Assembly: GCF_023035875.1 (NCBI RefSeq)
Contig: NZ_CP075401.1
Coordinates: 1 to 64,000, forward strand
From: Borrelia puertoricensis
GTDB taxonomy: Bacteria; Spirochaetota; Spirochaetia; Borreliales; Borreliaceae
Length of the DNA stretch: 64,000 nt
Direction: 5' to 3'
This document shows positions 1 to 8,378 of this stretch, in pieces. Position 1 is the first letter of the stretch; each line of letters starts with the position of its first letter. A program made the position numbers and the translations under genes. Below the pieces are notes generated by a model. It did no database searches. It worked only from the letters and a program-made list of their open reading frames with translations, and was not told where the DNA came from.

Positions 1-122
1 TAGTTTAGTTTTTAATAGTATAAAATACGCTACACCAATCTTAAAAATCTACCCATCCTAATAATAATTCATTTATATTGATATATACTTATCTAGTATA
101 ATTAACTTTTAAGGAGCAAAAT

Positions 123-1403
123 ATGATTTTAAAAAATAAATATTTGGCTTTAACCTTACTTCTCAGTTTGATTGGTTGTAAGTTCTTTTTTACTGATGAA
201 GAAATTCACACAAGGTATTCACAAACACTTGATAAAGTAAACTCCATGATGATGAACACTAATGAGATAGACATGAAAAATATTTTTAGTGATAATCAGC
301 TATCTAAAATTAATAACAAAAGTACAAAAGATATATCTCCTAAACAAACCAAACCTCAAAAAAGTATATCAGTTTTAACTCAACCTGAGACAAAAAAAGA
401 AAAATTCAGTTTGCCTGCACACAAAGATATTACTATTATAACTGCTGATACAAGCCAAAGTAAAAGTTATTCTAATAGTAATATCATTATTGATAATGCT
501 TCAATCATTACTTCAAATACTGATGAAAATATAGTAACACAAAAAATAGTCATTAATACTCCTGCAAAAACAGATTTAACTCATACAACAGAACACAACA
601 ACATATCAACACTAGATGATGATACAACCTACCCAAGTCAAAATAATACTAATAATCCTTCTCCTCAAAACAGTAAGACAATTGAACACCCAATTCCTCT
701 CATAGGCAACAGTAAAACTTCTCTGAATGCATTAAATGGTGAATCACATAATATTCAATACGGATATACCTATAACTTACATTATGACTCAAACCCAATA
801 ATATCAGGTTCATACTCTGACAGTTCCATAACAATTGAGGAATATGAATTTGACGAAGATGAGGATGAAGATTCGAAGTTAGAAACCAGATTAGACAACC
901 AATATAAATTTAACTTAAATAAAACTACAAATAGTGTTGAGCAAGCACTTAAATTAGCTGAACAAATAAAAGATGATTTGGAAAAAGTTGAATTTCATAG
1001 GATCAAATTAAGCAATTATTATGGAATAAGAGCTGAAGAACATGAAAAACAAACGGCAAGAGAAGAACTCTCCAAATTTACAAAAGATAAATTAGAAGCG
1101 GATCTTAAAAAACTTCTAAGTGAAATTGAAAAGGGTTTCAATGCAGCTACAATACTCATTACTTATAATGATTACGGTGGAAATTTACAAAGCGACCTAT
1201 CTGCAAAGACAAAATTAGATGAACTCAAAACTGAAGTAAGTTCTTTAATTACAAAAATACAAAAACTCAATAACAAAGATTACCAATCATATCCTACATC
1301 ATCTTATGATAATTACCAATTATACCAAGCATTAAAAAATCCATACTCAAAACTTACATTAGTAAAAGACTTACTTACTCGCACAGGTATTGTTGCCAGA
1401 TAA
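123..1403 (+). CDS. Surface-type lipoprotein of unassigned family
   Basis: A 426-residue protein. Residues 1-18 form a spirochaetal lipoprotein signal whose hydrophobic core ends L-S-L-I-G before lipidated Cys19. Roughly residues 30-240 are Ser/Thr/Asn-rich low-complexity sequence that could act as a tether. An acidic D/E patch follows at about 240-255, and the last 160 residues are charged and helix-prone. The ATG lies six bases after AAGGAG (111-116), and TATAAT at 97-102 is a candidate -10. It converges on the PFam54-like gene through a shared hairpin. Length and layout recall P45-13-type lipoproteins of lp54, but I cannot confirm this and claim no function. Confidence 0.75.
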   Translation: MILKNKYLALTLLLSLIGCKFFFTDEEIHTRYSQTLDKVNSMMMNTNEIDMKNIFSDNQLSKINNKSTKDISPKQTKPQKSISVLTQPETKKEKFSLPAHKDITIITADTSQSKSYSNSNIIIDNASIITSNTDENIVTQKIVINTPAKTDLTHTTEHNNISTLDDDTTYPSQNNTNNPSPQNSKTIEHPIPLIGNSKTSLNALNGESHNIQYGYTYNLHYDSNPIISGSYSDSSITIEEYEFDEDEDEDSKLETRLDNQYKFNLNKTTNSVEQALKLAEQIKDDLEKVEFHRIKLSNYYGIRAEEHEKQTAREELSKFTKDKLEADLKKLLSEIEKGFNAATILITYNDYGGNLQSDLSAKTKLDELKTEVSSLITKIQKLNNKDYQSYPTSSYDNYQLYQALKNPYSKLTLVKDLLTRTGIVAR

Positions 1404-1433
1404 ATAGGATTTTTACTTACTCTAAATAAAAAT

Positions 1434-1470
1434 AGGAAGATAGGCTTATGTTAAGCTATCTTCCTTTATA
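1434..1470. terminator. Shared convergent hairpin terminator
   Basis: Arms AGGAAGATAG (1434-1443) and CTATCTTCCT (1456-1465) form a strong stem, extended by CTTA/TAAG with one bulged G. A T-rich tract follows on the plus strand and an A-rich one on the other side, so it can end both converging genes. Confidence 0.8.
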
Positions 1471-1488
1471 TTTAAATATCATTAATAA

Positions 1489-2346
1489 TTACTTAATTGT
1501 ATCTAGCACACCTACAATCTTATCATATACTGATTTCACTCCAGGAATTTTAACTGTAATTAGATCTTTATATTCTTTCTCAACATGCTTTATTAATTTC
1601 TCACTGTCAGAATCAATACCATCTGTCTTGGCTTTATAAGATGCAATAAGACTATCTACAGCTTTTATAAAAGCTTCTCTTTGTGACTTAATTTCGTCAA
1701 ACTTTGTTTTAACTTCTTTTAAATCAACAAGACTCAATTTAGCAAGTTTATCTTTACTCTTTTCTAACTTATCAATTACTTTCTCAAAATTAGATTGAAG
1801 ATGTTCTCTACCTGCAACTATTATATCCTTAATCCATGTACCCTTGTTTGTAGCATCTGATTCTATCTTTTTAAGAATCTTTGCAAATTCTTTTATTTTT
1901 CCTTTATCGTATCCCAAAGAGGAATAAAATAATCTTCTTGCTTCCTTATTCTCAACACTATCTAGTGTCTTATTATTAACAGCATCTGTCACTGCTTTAA
2001 ATACTTCATCCTTCATTTCATATTGATTTCCATCCTCAACTTCAGCCTTATCTTTCTTTACTACTGTAATAAGACTTTCGGTATCCTTTTTAAGCTCAGA
2101 TATTAACTCTGCCTTATCAGCAACATCCTTATCTTCCTTTGCTGGTTCATCTCCTTGAATATCATTTACAACCTTTGCTAAATCATCGACATTAGCTTGT
2201 TTGTATGACTCATCTCCTTGAACACCATCTACAACCTTTTTTGGAACATCTTTGTTTCCTTTTTTACTACCCAATAATTTAGAATTTAGATCACAAGATA
2301 CTAATCCTATAATTAACAATGTAAATATAAATAGGTTTGTTCTCAT
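1489..2346 (-). CDS. PFam54/CRASP-1-like lipoprotein
   Basis: A 285-residue lipoprotein with signal residues 1-17 and lipidated Cys18 (G-L-V-S-C). The mature N-terminus carries two related acidic segments containing V-Q-G-D-E and I-Q-G-D-E. From about residue 115 it is all-helical, and R-L-F-Y-S-S-L-G-Y-D followed by K-I-K-E-F-A-K-I-L matches the core of the PFam54 family (BBA64/BBA68 group; BBA68 is CspA, which binds factor H). Members are outer-surface proteins, some binding complement regulators; whether this one does is inference. The ATG follows AGGAAGGAG. A 17-bp inverted repeat lies just upstream. PFam54 arrays sit on lp54 in Lyme Borrelia, which fits thyX at the other end of the window. 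Confidence 0.75.
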   Translation of the reverse strand: MRTNLFIFTLLIIGLVSCDLNSKLLGSKKGNKDVPKKVVDGVQGDESYKQANVDDLAKVVNDIQGDEPAKEDKDVADKAELISELKKDTESLITVVKKDKAEVEDGNQYEMKDEVFKAVTDAVNNKTLDSVENKEARRLFYSSLGYDKGKIKEFAKILKKIESDATNKGTWIKDIIVAGREHLQSNFEKVIDKLEKSKDKLAKLSLVDLKEVKTKFDEIKSQREAFIKAVDSLIASYKAKTDGIDSDSEKLIKHVEKEYKDLITVKIPGVKSVYDKIVGVLDTIK

Positions 2347-2367
2347 AAATATTCTCCTTCCTTGAAA

Positions 2368-2406
2368 TTAATAATGATTATTATATTAAATAATAATCAT
2401 TATTAA
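2368..2406. promoter_or_regulatory. 17-bp perfect inverted repeat upstream of PFam54-like gene
   Basis: Arms 2368-2384 and 2390-2406 are exact reverse complements around a 5-base spacer, 22-60 bases upstream of the minus-strand ATG. The position suits an operator or a 5' leader hairpin. It has no T-run after it, so it is not an obvious terminator. Confidence 0.6.
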
Positions 2407-2902
2407 TTTAAAATATATATCACTTTGTCTAAAATACAAATTATTTTATTTAAAATTCTCTATTTTTTTTATTCTCTCTTAAAAAGACGTAGTACTATGT
2501 TTTACACTACTATCGTTATTTATTTAAAACTATTCTTTTTATCTTGATATTGTTTGGTATGATTTTGGTGCAAACAACTATATCCCCTAGATTAATTGCT
2601 AAAATAATCAAAAATAGATTACTATCAATTAGTATGATTTTATATATATATAACCCAAGAAAACATATTCTCTGTTTGACCTTTTAAATCACAAAAAAAT
2701 CTTATACTTTAAATGACCTTTATTATTTACTACTGGCCTTTATCTATAAGTCTTTATTTTAAATTTCTTCAACTCCAGTAGCCTTTAAAAACAATTTATC
2801 CTCTTGATTAACTATAGCTTGACAACATAATAGGGTCTTTGACATCAAATATCACTGCCTCCAATAATTCTTTTTCCTCTTTTTAATATCTGTTTAAATA
2901 AA
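2407..2902. other. Intergenic region, no supported gene
   Basis: About 500 AT-rich bases between the P12 gene and the PFam54-like gene. No frame carries a credible coding stretch; stops are frequent in all frames I read. It presumably contains the promoter of the minus-strand PFam54-like gene, but no hexamer pair stands out. Confidence 0.5.
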
Positions 2903-2934
2903 AAAGAATCTCCTTTCACAGAAGACTCTTCTTT
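2903..2934 (-). terminator. Weak hairpin after P12 gene
   Basis: AAAGAA (2903-2908) and TTCTTT (2929-2934) close an imperfect stem with a T-run on the minus-strand transcript, 48 bases past the P12 stop. Confidence 0.4.
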
Positions 2935-2981
2935 AAAACACTAGTATTAGACGATATATATTCATACCCTCACATATATTC

Positions 2982-3890
2982 TTATCTTGCAAAATTCTCT
3001 AGAACAGTTTTTGCCTCACTAATAAGTTCTTCTATTTCTTTCTTTATTACCTTTGCCTCAATTAACTTCATAGAAGAAGATTCTAATTGAGTTAACGCAT
3101 TCTCTGCTTCTCTTCGTGCCTGTCTAGATACTAAATCACTCTCTCCTCTTCTTGACCTCCAGTAATTTCTATGTTTATTTATCAATCTTTCAGTAATACC
3201 TTCTTTTAATGTCACCTTAGCCTTATTAAAGAATAATTTTGCTGATCCTAACTCATCAAGTCCACTATCAACTTGAATCATAAGTCTATCAATATTAGAC
3301 CTTTGCTCATTTAATTGATTGTAAGATTGAATTAGCTTCTGTATCTGTATCCTATTAATCTGTCTCTTATTACGTCTAGAATAACGCTCTATTTTATTTT
3401 GAATTTTATTATTAAGTTCTGAGAAAATATCATAAAAACTGGTTTTTATCTGCTCATAGTCGTTCTTAAGACCTAACATCCGTTCCTCTGTTAATTTAGC
3501 AAATTCAGAAGCTTGAAACACACTTTCTGCCTTTTCAATTTCTTCTTGTGCTTCTTTTTCGGATTCAGTACTTGGAACTAAATCTTTTTCTTCTATTTTT
3601 ATTACTTCTTCTTGAACATAATATGGATCTACTTGCTTAGACACCTCAAATCCCGAATTAACAGGTTGTATTTCCATATCCTGTTGTATTTCTACTCCTT
3701 TCTCAAAATCATCTATAACATCTTCTTTTTGTTCCTGATTTCCTTGTTCATGGTTTAAATCTTTATTATCTTTGCTTTCATCTAAAACCTTTTCCCTTAC
3801 TTCATTTAATAAATCATTAAGGGCATTCATATCACATGATAACAAACATAATAATGCTAACATACATACTGACAAAATACTTCTCTTCAT
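2982..3890 (-). CDS. P12-family lipoprotein (left copy)
   Basis: A 302-residue lipoprotein, signal residues 1-18 and lipidated Cys19 (L-C-L-L-S-C-D). It resembles the Borrelia P12 family (PFam12; BBG01/BBH37/BBJ08/BBK01 of B. burgdorferi), whose role is unsettled. The N-terminal 110 residues are acidic with an L-N-H-E-Q-G-N-Q-E-Q tract; the rest is a long basic coiled-coil-like region ending in an E-E-L-I-S-E-A-K motif. The ATG follows AGGAGGGAGAT. A second copy, 62189-63076, lies in opposite orientation at the far end of the archive. The two share leader, first ~75 residues, C-terminus and 5' flank but differ through the central half. Confidence 0.8.
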   Translation of the reverse strand: MKRSILSVCMLALLCLLSCDMNALNDLLNEVREKVLDESKDNKDLNHEQGNQEQKEDVIDDFEKGVEIQQDMEIQPVNSGFEVSKQVDPYYVQEEVIKIEEKDLVPSTESEKEAQEEIEKAESVFQASEFAKLTEERMLGLKNDYEQIKTSFYDIFSELNNKIQNKIERYSRRNKRQINRIQIQKLIQSYNQLNEQRSNIDRLMIQVDSGLDELGSAKLFFNKAKVTLKEGITERLINKHRNYWRSRRGESDLVSRQARREAENALTQLESSSMKLIEAKVIKKEIEELISEAKTVLENFAR

Positions 3891-4187
3891 ATCTCCCTCC
3901 TGGGATATTAGATTATTTAATTATTAAGTCTCTATATTGAAATATAATAATTACTGGTAAATGTACACCCTTTTATTTTAAATAACAAAAATAAATTCCA
4001 TAAAACCCCGATTATTTTATTCCGTAATAATTAAAATCTATTTAAAATTATTTTAACAAAATAAAATTAATTACATACCAAACAAAACTAATCTTATAAT
4101 ACTTACTTACACCTAATTAATAGGGAACTGAATAAAAGTTACTGTCTTATCTTTAGTACAAATATTTAATCTACTAAAATTAAAAAA
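3891..4187 (-). promoter_or_regulatory. 5' flank of left P12 gene, inverted duplicate of 61740-62188
   Basis: No gene. The reverse complement of this stretch matches the flank of the right P12 gene with few differences by eye, including the shared word GGGTGTACATTT about 90-100 bases before the ATG. A TATAGA-like -10 and TTACCA-like -35 are possible but weak. It marks the outer edge of the left archive arm. Confidence 0.6.
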
Positions 4188-4250
4188 AGGAAAACGATTC
4201 TCATGAATAGAGAAATAGTTTTCCTCAAATGACTTTATTTAGTTATGTAT
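4188..4250 (-). terminator. Hairpin B and downstream block after gamma vlp
   Basis: AGGAAAAC (4188-4195) pairs with GTTTTCCT (4218-4225); on the minus transcript the second arm is followed by a T-run. The stretch to 4250 is the conserved AACTAAATAAAGTCATTTG block found after all beta, gamma and delta vlp genes. Confidence 0.8.
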
Positions 4251-4269
4251 GATTTATTAATTCTGATTA

Positions 4270-5243
4270 TTAACTCTTATTTTCAGAGGTTTGCTTATCA
4301 ATAGTTAAAGGAGTATCAGCAGGATTAATTTTCATAGCTTCTTTAACAGTCTTAAGACCCCTGTCAATAGTATTTTTTATAGCTATAGTTAGAGTACCCA
4401 ATGCTTTAGTAACAGCACTTACTGCTGCTCCCTTAACTGCAACAGTAACCTCCGCAGTTCCAGCATTATCATTAGCGAATTTACCATTCTTAGCCATAGC
4501 TGTTAATGCAATAGCACCTGCAATAGTTCCATCTTTAGCATTAGCCTTAGCAGCATTAGTAGAAGCCTCACTACCATCCTTAATCATAGCTTTAAAATGT
4601 CAGCCCCAGTTACAGCCCCAACAGCTTTAGCAGCATCAGCAGCTGATTTTTTTGCAGCATCAGCAGCTCCGGCATTATCGTTAGCAAATAACTTACCCGC
4701 ACCAGCAGCAGCAGTTCTTGCAGTATTACCATCTTCAGCCTTTTTATCATCCCCCGCCTCAGGATTTCCTTCTTTAAGTACCACTTCTACAATTGATTTA
4801 ATTCCTTTAACTAAACTATCAACACCGGTTCCAGCACTACCACCTGCATTCTGAGCAGCAACATTACCAAGTGGGTCACTAGCATCACCAATATCCTCAC
4901 TAGCGATTTTTGCTCCATCAAGTATCTTATCAAGTGTTTCACTAACTAGTTTTTTTACTGCCATATCAGTAGCTTCTGCATTAGGATTGTTTTCGGACTT
5001 CATATCAGCAACAATTTTCTCAAGGGATGTCTTAGTAGATGAAAGAGTATCATGCATAGTCTTAAAGTAGTTCCCAATATCAGATTTTTTAGTATTAGTA
5101 TTAAAACCTAAAACCCCTCCAACCATATCAGAAAGTGAAGTAAAAACATTTAAGAAATCATTACCTAAACTAATAACTGACTTTAAGAATCTACCCTGAG
5201 TATCCTCAGCACTAGTAGTACCACTGCCACAGCTAAGAAGTAA
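4270..5243 (-). pseudogene. vlp: Leaderless gamma-type vlp, one-base frameshift
   Basis: Gamma hallmark [15 protein letters not shown] follows the lipobox L-L-L-S-C-G-S-G. There is no start codon: homology begins inside the signal peptide where the T-run of the preceding vsp hairpin merges into its hydrophobic codons. Near 4587 a run of four A has become three (frame breaks after G-A-D-I-L-K), splitting an otherwise complete C-terminal region, which resumes as A-M-I-K-D-G. It is a silent donor at most. It forms a unit with the vsp at 5372-5968 and closes the left arm next to the P12 flank. Confidence 0.85.
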
Positions 5244-5261
5244 AGATAGAATAAAAATAAC

Positions 5262-5291
5262 AAAAAAAGCTAAGAGAAGGAAACTCTTAGC
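5262..5291 (-). terminator. Hairpin A after vsp
   Basis: GCTAAGAG (5269-5276) pairs with CTCTTAGC (5284-5291), followed on the minus transcript by seven Ts. It separates the vsp from the leaderless gamma vlp. Confidence 0.85.
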
Positions 5292-5371
5292 TTATTATTT
5301 ATAGACTTTATTTTATAAGAAAATAACAATTGATTAAAAACTAATCTTATAATAATAATTTATCTCTTAGG

Positions 5372-6018
5372 TTAAGGTTTAGCAGGAATTGTAAGCGCAT
5401 TAATTGCAGATGTTACTGCCGATTCAGAAGCCTTTAATAATTCATCAATTGCTGTATTGAGCTTAACAAGTTCATCAACTCCTTTATCTTTAGTACCATG
5501 ACTTACAAGTATGGCTGCTCTAGCATCATCATCACTAGCACCTTCTTTACCAAGCTCAGTATGCTTTGATTTCACTTTATCTAAGAATGCTCTACTTGAG
5601 GTCTTAGAACTAGTAACCTTTGCCTTAAGTGCATCAGAAAGTCCAACTGTATCCTCTAAAGACTTCAATTTAGTTTCTACAGTCAATATTACTTGAAACG
5701 CACCTGAAATTAAAGAGCCATTATGAGCACCATCATTAGCAAATTGATCAGAATTTTGTTGAATTTTTTTCCCAATAGCTTTAGCAAGTTCATCAATGGA
5801 TTTAACTAAAGAATGAACTTCTTTAACATCTTTAGCAAAAGCAACAGAGTCTTTGATGTTCTTAGTTAATTTAGCTAAATCAATAACAGTGCCATCAGAT
5901 TTAGCCACTTCATCATCTGTAAGATTCTTTCCTGAATTATTACAAGAGCTAAGTAAAAATAAAGTCATAAGTATACTTATATTTAAGTTTTAATTCTCTC
6001 ACTTAATCCATTCTTCAT
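5372..6018 (-). pseudogene. vsp: vsp with alternative leader, leader frameshifted
   Basis: The body is a normal Vsp ([28 protein letters not shown]-terminal A-L-T-I-P-A-K-P). It lacks the usual MKRIT leader. Upstream an ATG at 6018 after AAGGAAGG starts [11 protein letters not shown] then hits TAA; adding one T to CTTAAAT restores [17 protein letters not shown] in frame, recalling the Vlp leader of B. hermsii. The internal ATG at 5968 would leave only M-T-L-F-L-L-S-S before Cys, a very short signal, and would give 198 residues. The alpha vlp at 9963 has the same leader with the same deletion. Vsps are dimeric helical outer-surface lipoproteins. Confidence 0.8.
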
Positions 6019-6066
6019 ATTATAATCCTTCCTTTTTTTACTAAGGGAAAGTTAGATATAACTAAA

Positions 6067-6125
6067 AGGAAAACAATTCTTATGAAAAGAAGAGTTTTCC
6101 TCAAATGACTTTATTTAGTTATGCA
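6067..6125 (-). terminator. Hairpin B after delta vlp
   Basis: AGGAAAAC (6067-6074) and GTTTTCCT (6094-6101) with the conserved AAATAAAGTCATTTG block between hairpin and stop codon. Confidence 0.8.
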
Positions 6126-6146
6126 TATTTTATTGATAATAATTTA

Positions 6147-7196
6147 TTATTGTCCACTAGCTGTTGAGTCTGCAGGTGTAGTAGAATCTACAAATTTATC
6201 TTCTTGTGTAACTGTAGCAAGAGCTGCATTAATTGTTTTCAAACCACTATCAACAGTATTCCTTATTGCTATTATTAGAGTACTTAAAGTCTTACCAACA
6301 GCACTAGCAGCAACACCATTAACTGCATGAACAGATTTATCTTCATTTTGCTTAGCAGCAAATTTACCATCCTTAGCCATAGCTCTTAGAGCTATTCCAG
6401 CAGCAATAACCGCATCCTTCTTTGCGGATCCTATAGTAAGATCCTTAGCATTATCTGTTTTACCAGAAGCAATACTTGCAGCATCTTTTGCTTGATCAAT
6501 ATCAACTCCACCAGCAGTAGCATCACTAGAACTAGCAATAGCTCTTAGGATATCAGCGCCAGTTACTGCACCAATTGAAGCACTTGCTGCTGCCGCCTCT
6601 GCTTCTGTGCCACCATTGGCTTTCTTTTCACTAAACAACTTACCAATTGTTTTTTGCTGTTCTTCAGCGGTTTTAGTAGCATCTCCATCACCATCTTTCA
6701 AAACCACACCAACTATTTCTTTAATCCCTTTAACAAGTAAGTTAACACTTGTAGTGTCTGCTGCTACAGCATCTTGACCAGCAGTAGTAGCACCACCAAT
6801 AGCATCGCTACCAGTGGCCCCTTTAGCAGCTTCCTTAGCCCCATCAGCAATTTTATCTAATGTGTTAGTGATAAAGTTATCAACGACTTCCTTTATCTTT
6901 GGATAGTTACCATTCTCTGCCACTACAGTGTTTAATTTCTTTTTAACAGATGTCACAGTTTTTTCAATATCACTAAAGTATTTCCCTATATCAGATTTCT
7001 TAGTCTCGGCTTTAATACCCAAAGCCCCAGCAACCATATCAGAAAGAGAAGTAAAAACATCTAAGAAGCCTTTACCTAAATTAGCAATAGAAGTTAAGAA
7101 AGTGGTTTTAGGATCCTCAGCACTAGCACTGCCACTGCCACAACTAAGAAGTAAAAATAAAGCTATTAATAACGCACAAAAAGTAATTCTTTTCAT
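6147..7196 (-). CDS. vlp: Delta-type Vlp, complete silent cassette
   Basis: 349 residues with leader M-K-R-I-T-F-C-A-L and lipidated Cys19. Delta hallmarks are S-I-A-N-L-G-K-G-F-L-D-V-F and K-K-S-D-I-G-K-Y-F. Variable loops lie mainly between residues about 125 and 280, around the fixed words G-A-V-T-G-A-D-I-L and D-A-V-I-A-A-G-I-A-L-R. The tail is [15 protein letters not shown] start it at the ATG after AAGGAGG and CACGTG, not at the longer frame. The leader differs slightly from its neighbours (F-C-A-L-L-I-A). It follows a bdr gene, giving over 200 bases of upstream spacer. Vlps are abundant outer-membrane lipoproteins changed during relapses. Confidence 0.92.
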   Translation of the reverse strand: MKRITFCALLIALFLLLSCGSGSASAEDPKTTFLTSIANLGKGFLDVFTSLSDMVAGALGIKAETKKSDIGKYFSDIEKTVTSVKKKLNTVVAENGNYPKIKEVVDNFITNTLDKIADGAKEAAKGATGSDAIGGATTAGQDAVAADTTSVNLLVKGIKEIVGVVLKDGDGDATKTAEEQQKTIGKLFSEKKANGGTEAEAAAASASIGAVTGADILRAIASSSDATAGGVDIDQAKDAASIASGKTDNAKDLTIGSAKKDAVIAAGIALRAMAKDGKFAAKQNEDKSVHAVNGVAASAVGKTLSTLIIAIRNTVDSGLKTINAALATVTQEDKFVDSTTPADSTASGQ

Positions 7197-7270
7197 TATC
7201 ACGTGCCTCCTTATTAACTCAGGGTAGGCAAGATGGTTAGCAATCTTTGAATAAAATAAAAACAAAAACT

Positions 7271-7293
7271 AAGATTATAGTGCCTATAATCTT
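7271..7293 (-). terminator. Hairpin terminator of bdr
   Basis: Perfect 10-bp arms AAGATTATAG (7271-7280) and CTATAATCTT (7284-7293), followed on the minus transcript by a T-rich tract. Degenerate versions follow other bdr genes, for example near 40050. Confidence 0.6.
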
Positions 7294-7416
7294 AAAGAAA
7301 TTGGGCATGATATAACAATTAACAATATTAATTGTTATTGATAAATAATTAAATGATTTTGATAAGAAAATAACTGATATACAATCAAATAAAGAAGAGG
7401 TTTATTTAACTTAAAT

Positions 7417-8070
7417 TCACTTATTCAACAATGAATAGACTATAGACATTAATGTTAAAAATATTCCTATATTTAGGGTAATTAGAGTTCCGAACATCCA
7501 ATTATGTAATCTTGATGTACTTTTAAATTCTGATGCGGTTTTATCAAGTTTATTATCAAGCTCCACCCTATTAATTTCCATATCTTTTCTAACAAGAGAA
7601 ACCTCATTTCTAACATTATCGATCTTATTATCAAGTTCATTGAATTTAGTATCAATCTTGTTATCAAGTTCATTAAATTTAGTGTCAATCTTCGCATTTA
7701 AATTATTTTCAACTGCATCTACTTTGTTATCAAGGTCTCTAATATCGGATTTTAACTCATTTCTAACATTATCAATCTTCACATTTAAGTTATTCTCAAC
7801 AGAGTCTATTTTGTTATCAAGTTCAGTCTTAACAAAAATAACTTCAGATTTTAAACTACGCTCTAACATCTCAAGCTTAAGATTAAAATTACTCTCTAAA
7901 TATTCAATATCCCTGTAAGTCAGTTCATTACGGTAATATCTTTTAGAGAGATCATTCGCAATAAAATCTTGCATACCCATTTTTACAAATTCTTGGTATA
8001 TAATCTCCTCTGTAATATGCCCATTAAAAATTTGTGTACTCTCAACAGAATGTAGCGATGAATCTTGCAT
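7417..8070 (-). CDS. bdr: Bdr repeat-motif membrane protein
   Basis: 217 residues of the Borrelia direct repeat family. The N-terminal domain starts M-Q-D-S-S-L-H-S-V and includes Y-R-N-E-L-T-Y-R-D-I-E-Y. Then come tandem D-N-K-I-D and F-N-E-L-D-N-K-I-D heptad-like units with Ser/Thr-containing variants, and a C-terminal membrane segment (W-M-F-G-T-L-I-T-L-N-I-G-I-F-L-T-L-M). Bdr proteins are phage-associated, inner-membrane anchored and of unknown function. It sits between hairpin B of one delta vlp and the leader of the next. The ATG follows AAGGAGATTTT. Confidence 0.92.
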   Translation of the reverse strand: MQDSSLHSVESTQIFNGHITEEIIYQEFVKMGMQDFIANDLSKRYYRNELTYRDIEYLESNFNLKLEMLERSLKSEVIFVKTELDNKIDSVENNLNVKIDNVRNELKSDIRDLDNKVDAVENNLNAKIDTKFNELDNKIDTKFNELDNKIDNVRNEVSLVRKDMEINRVELDNKLDKTASEFKSTSRLHNWMFGTLITLNIGIFLTLMSIVYSLLNK

Positions 8071-8125
8071 AAAATCTCCTTATGTAATTATTATATAATA
8101 TCTTAAGTATTATAGGAACCTTATG
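8071..8125 (-). promoter_or_regulatory. Conserved bdr upstream block
   Basis: An AT-rich block ending TATAATAATTACATAAGGAG before the ATG (minus strand) with GGTTCCTATAA further upstream. Near-identical copies precede all six bdr genes, so it probably holds the bdr promoter (TATAAT-like -10) and ribosome site. Confidence 0.55.
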
Positions 8126-8304
8126 TTAATTAAATGTGATTTAAGAGAGTCCCTAAATATAAAATAAAGTATTTAGTCTATTTTCTTTAGTTTACCAAAA
8201 ATCTTAAATGCGGTTTTAATAACAACATTTACTTACCTTAATATATTGTTAAAGAAATGCTATCACTAAGCCTTAGACCTGAATACTATTACAGATAGTA
8301 AAAA

Positions 8305-8365
8305 AGGAAAACAATTCTCATGAAGAGAAGGGTTTTCCTCAAATGACTTTATTTAGTTATGTATT
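8305..8365 (-). terminator. Hairpin B after delta vlp
   Basis: AGGAAAAC (8305-8312) pairs with GTTTTCCT (8332-8339); the conserved downstream block extends towards the vlp stop codon. Confidence 0.8.
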
Positions 8366-8378
8366 TGTTATTAATTCT

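Noticed and set aside
7482..7697. Alternative-frame open reading inside bdr
   Set aside because: Out-of-frame shadow of the repeat region; the bdr frame has all family hallmarks.
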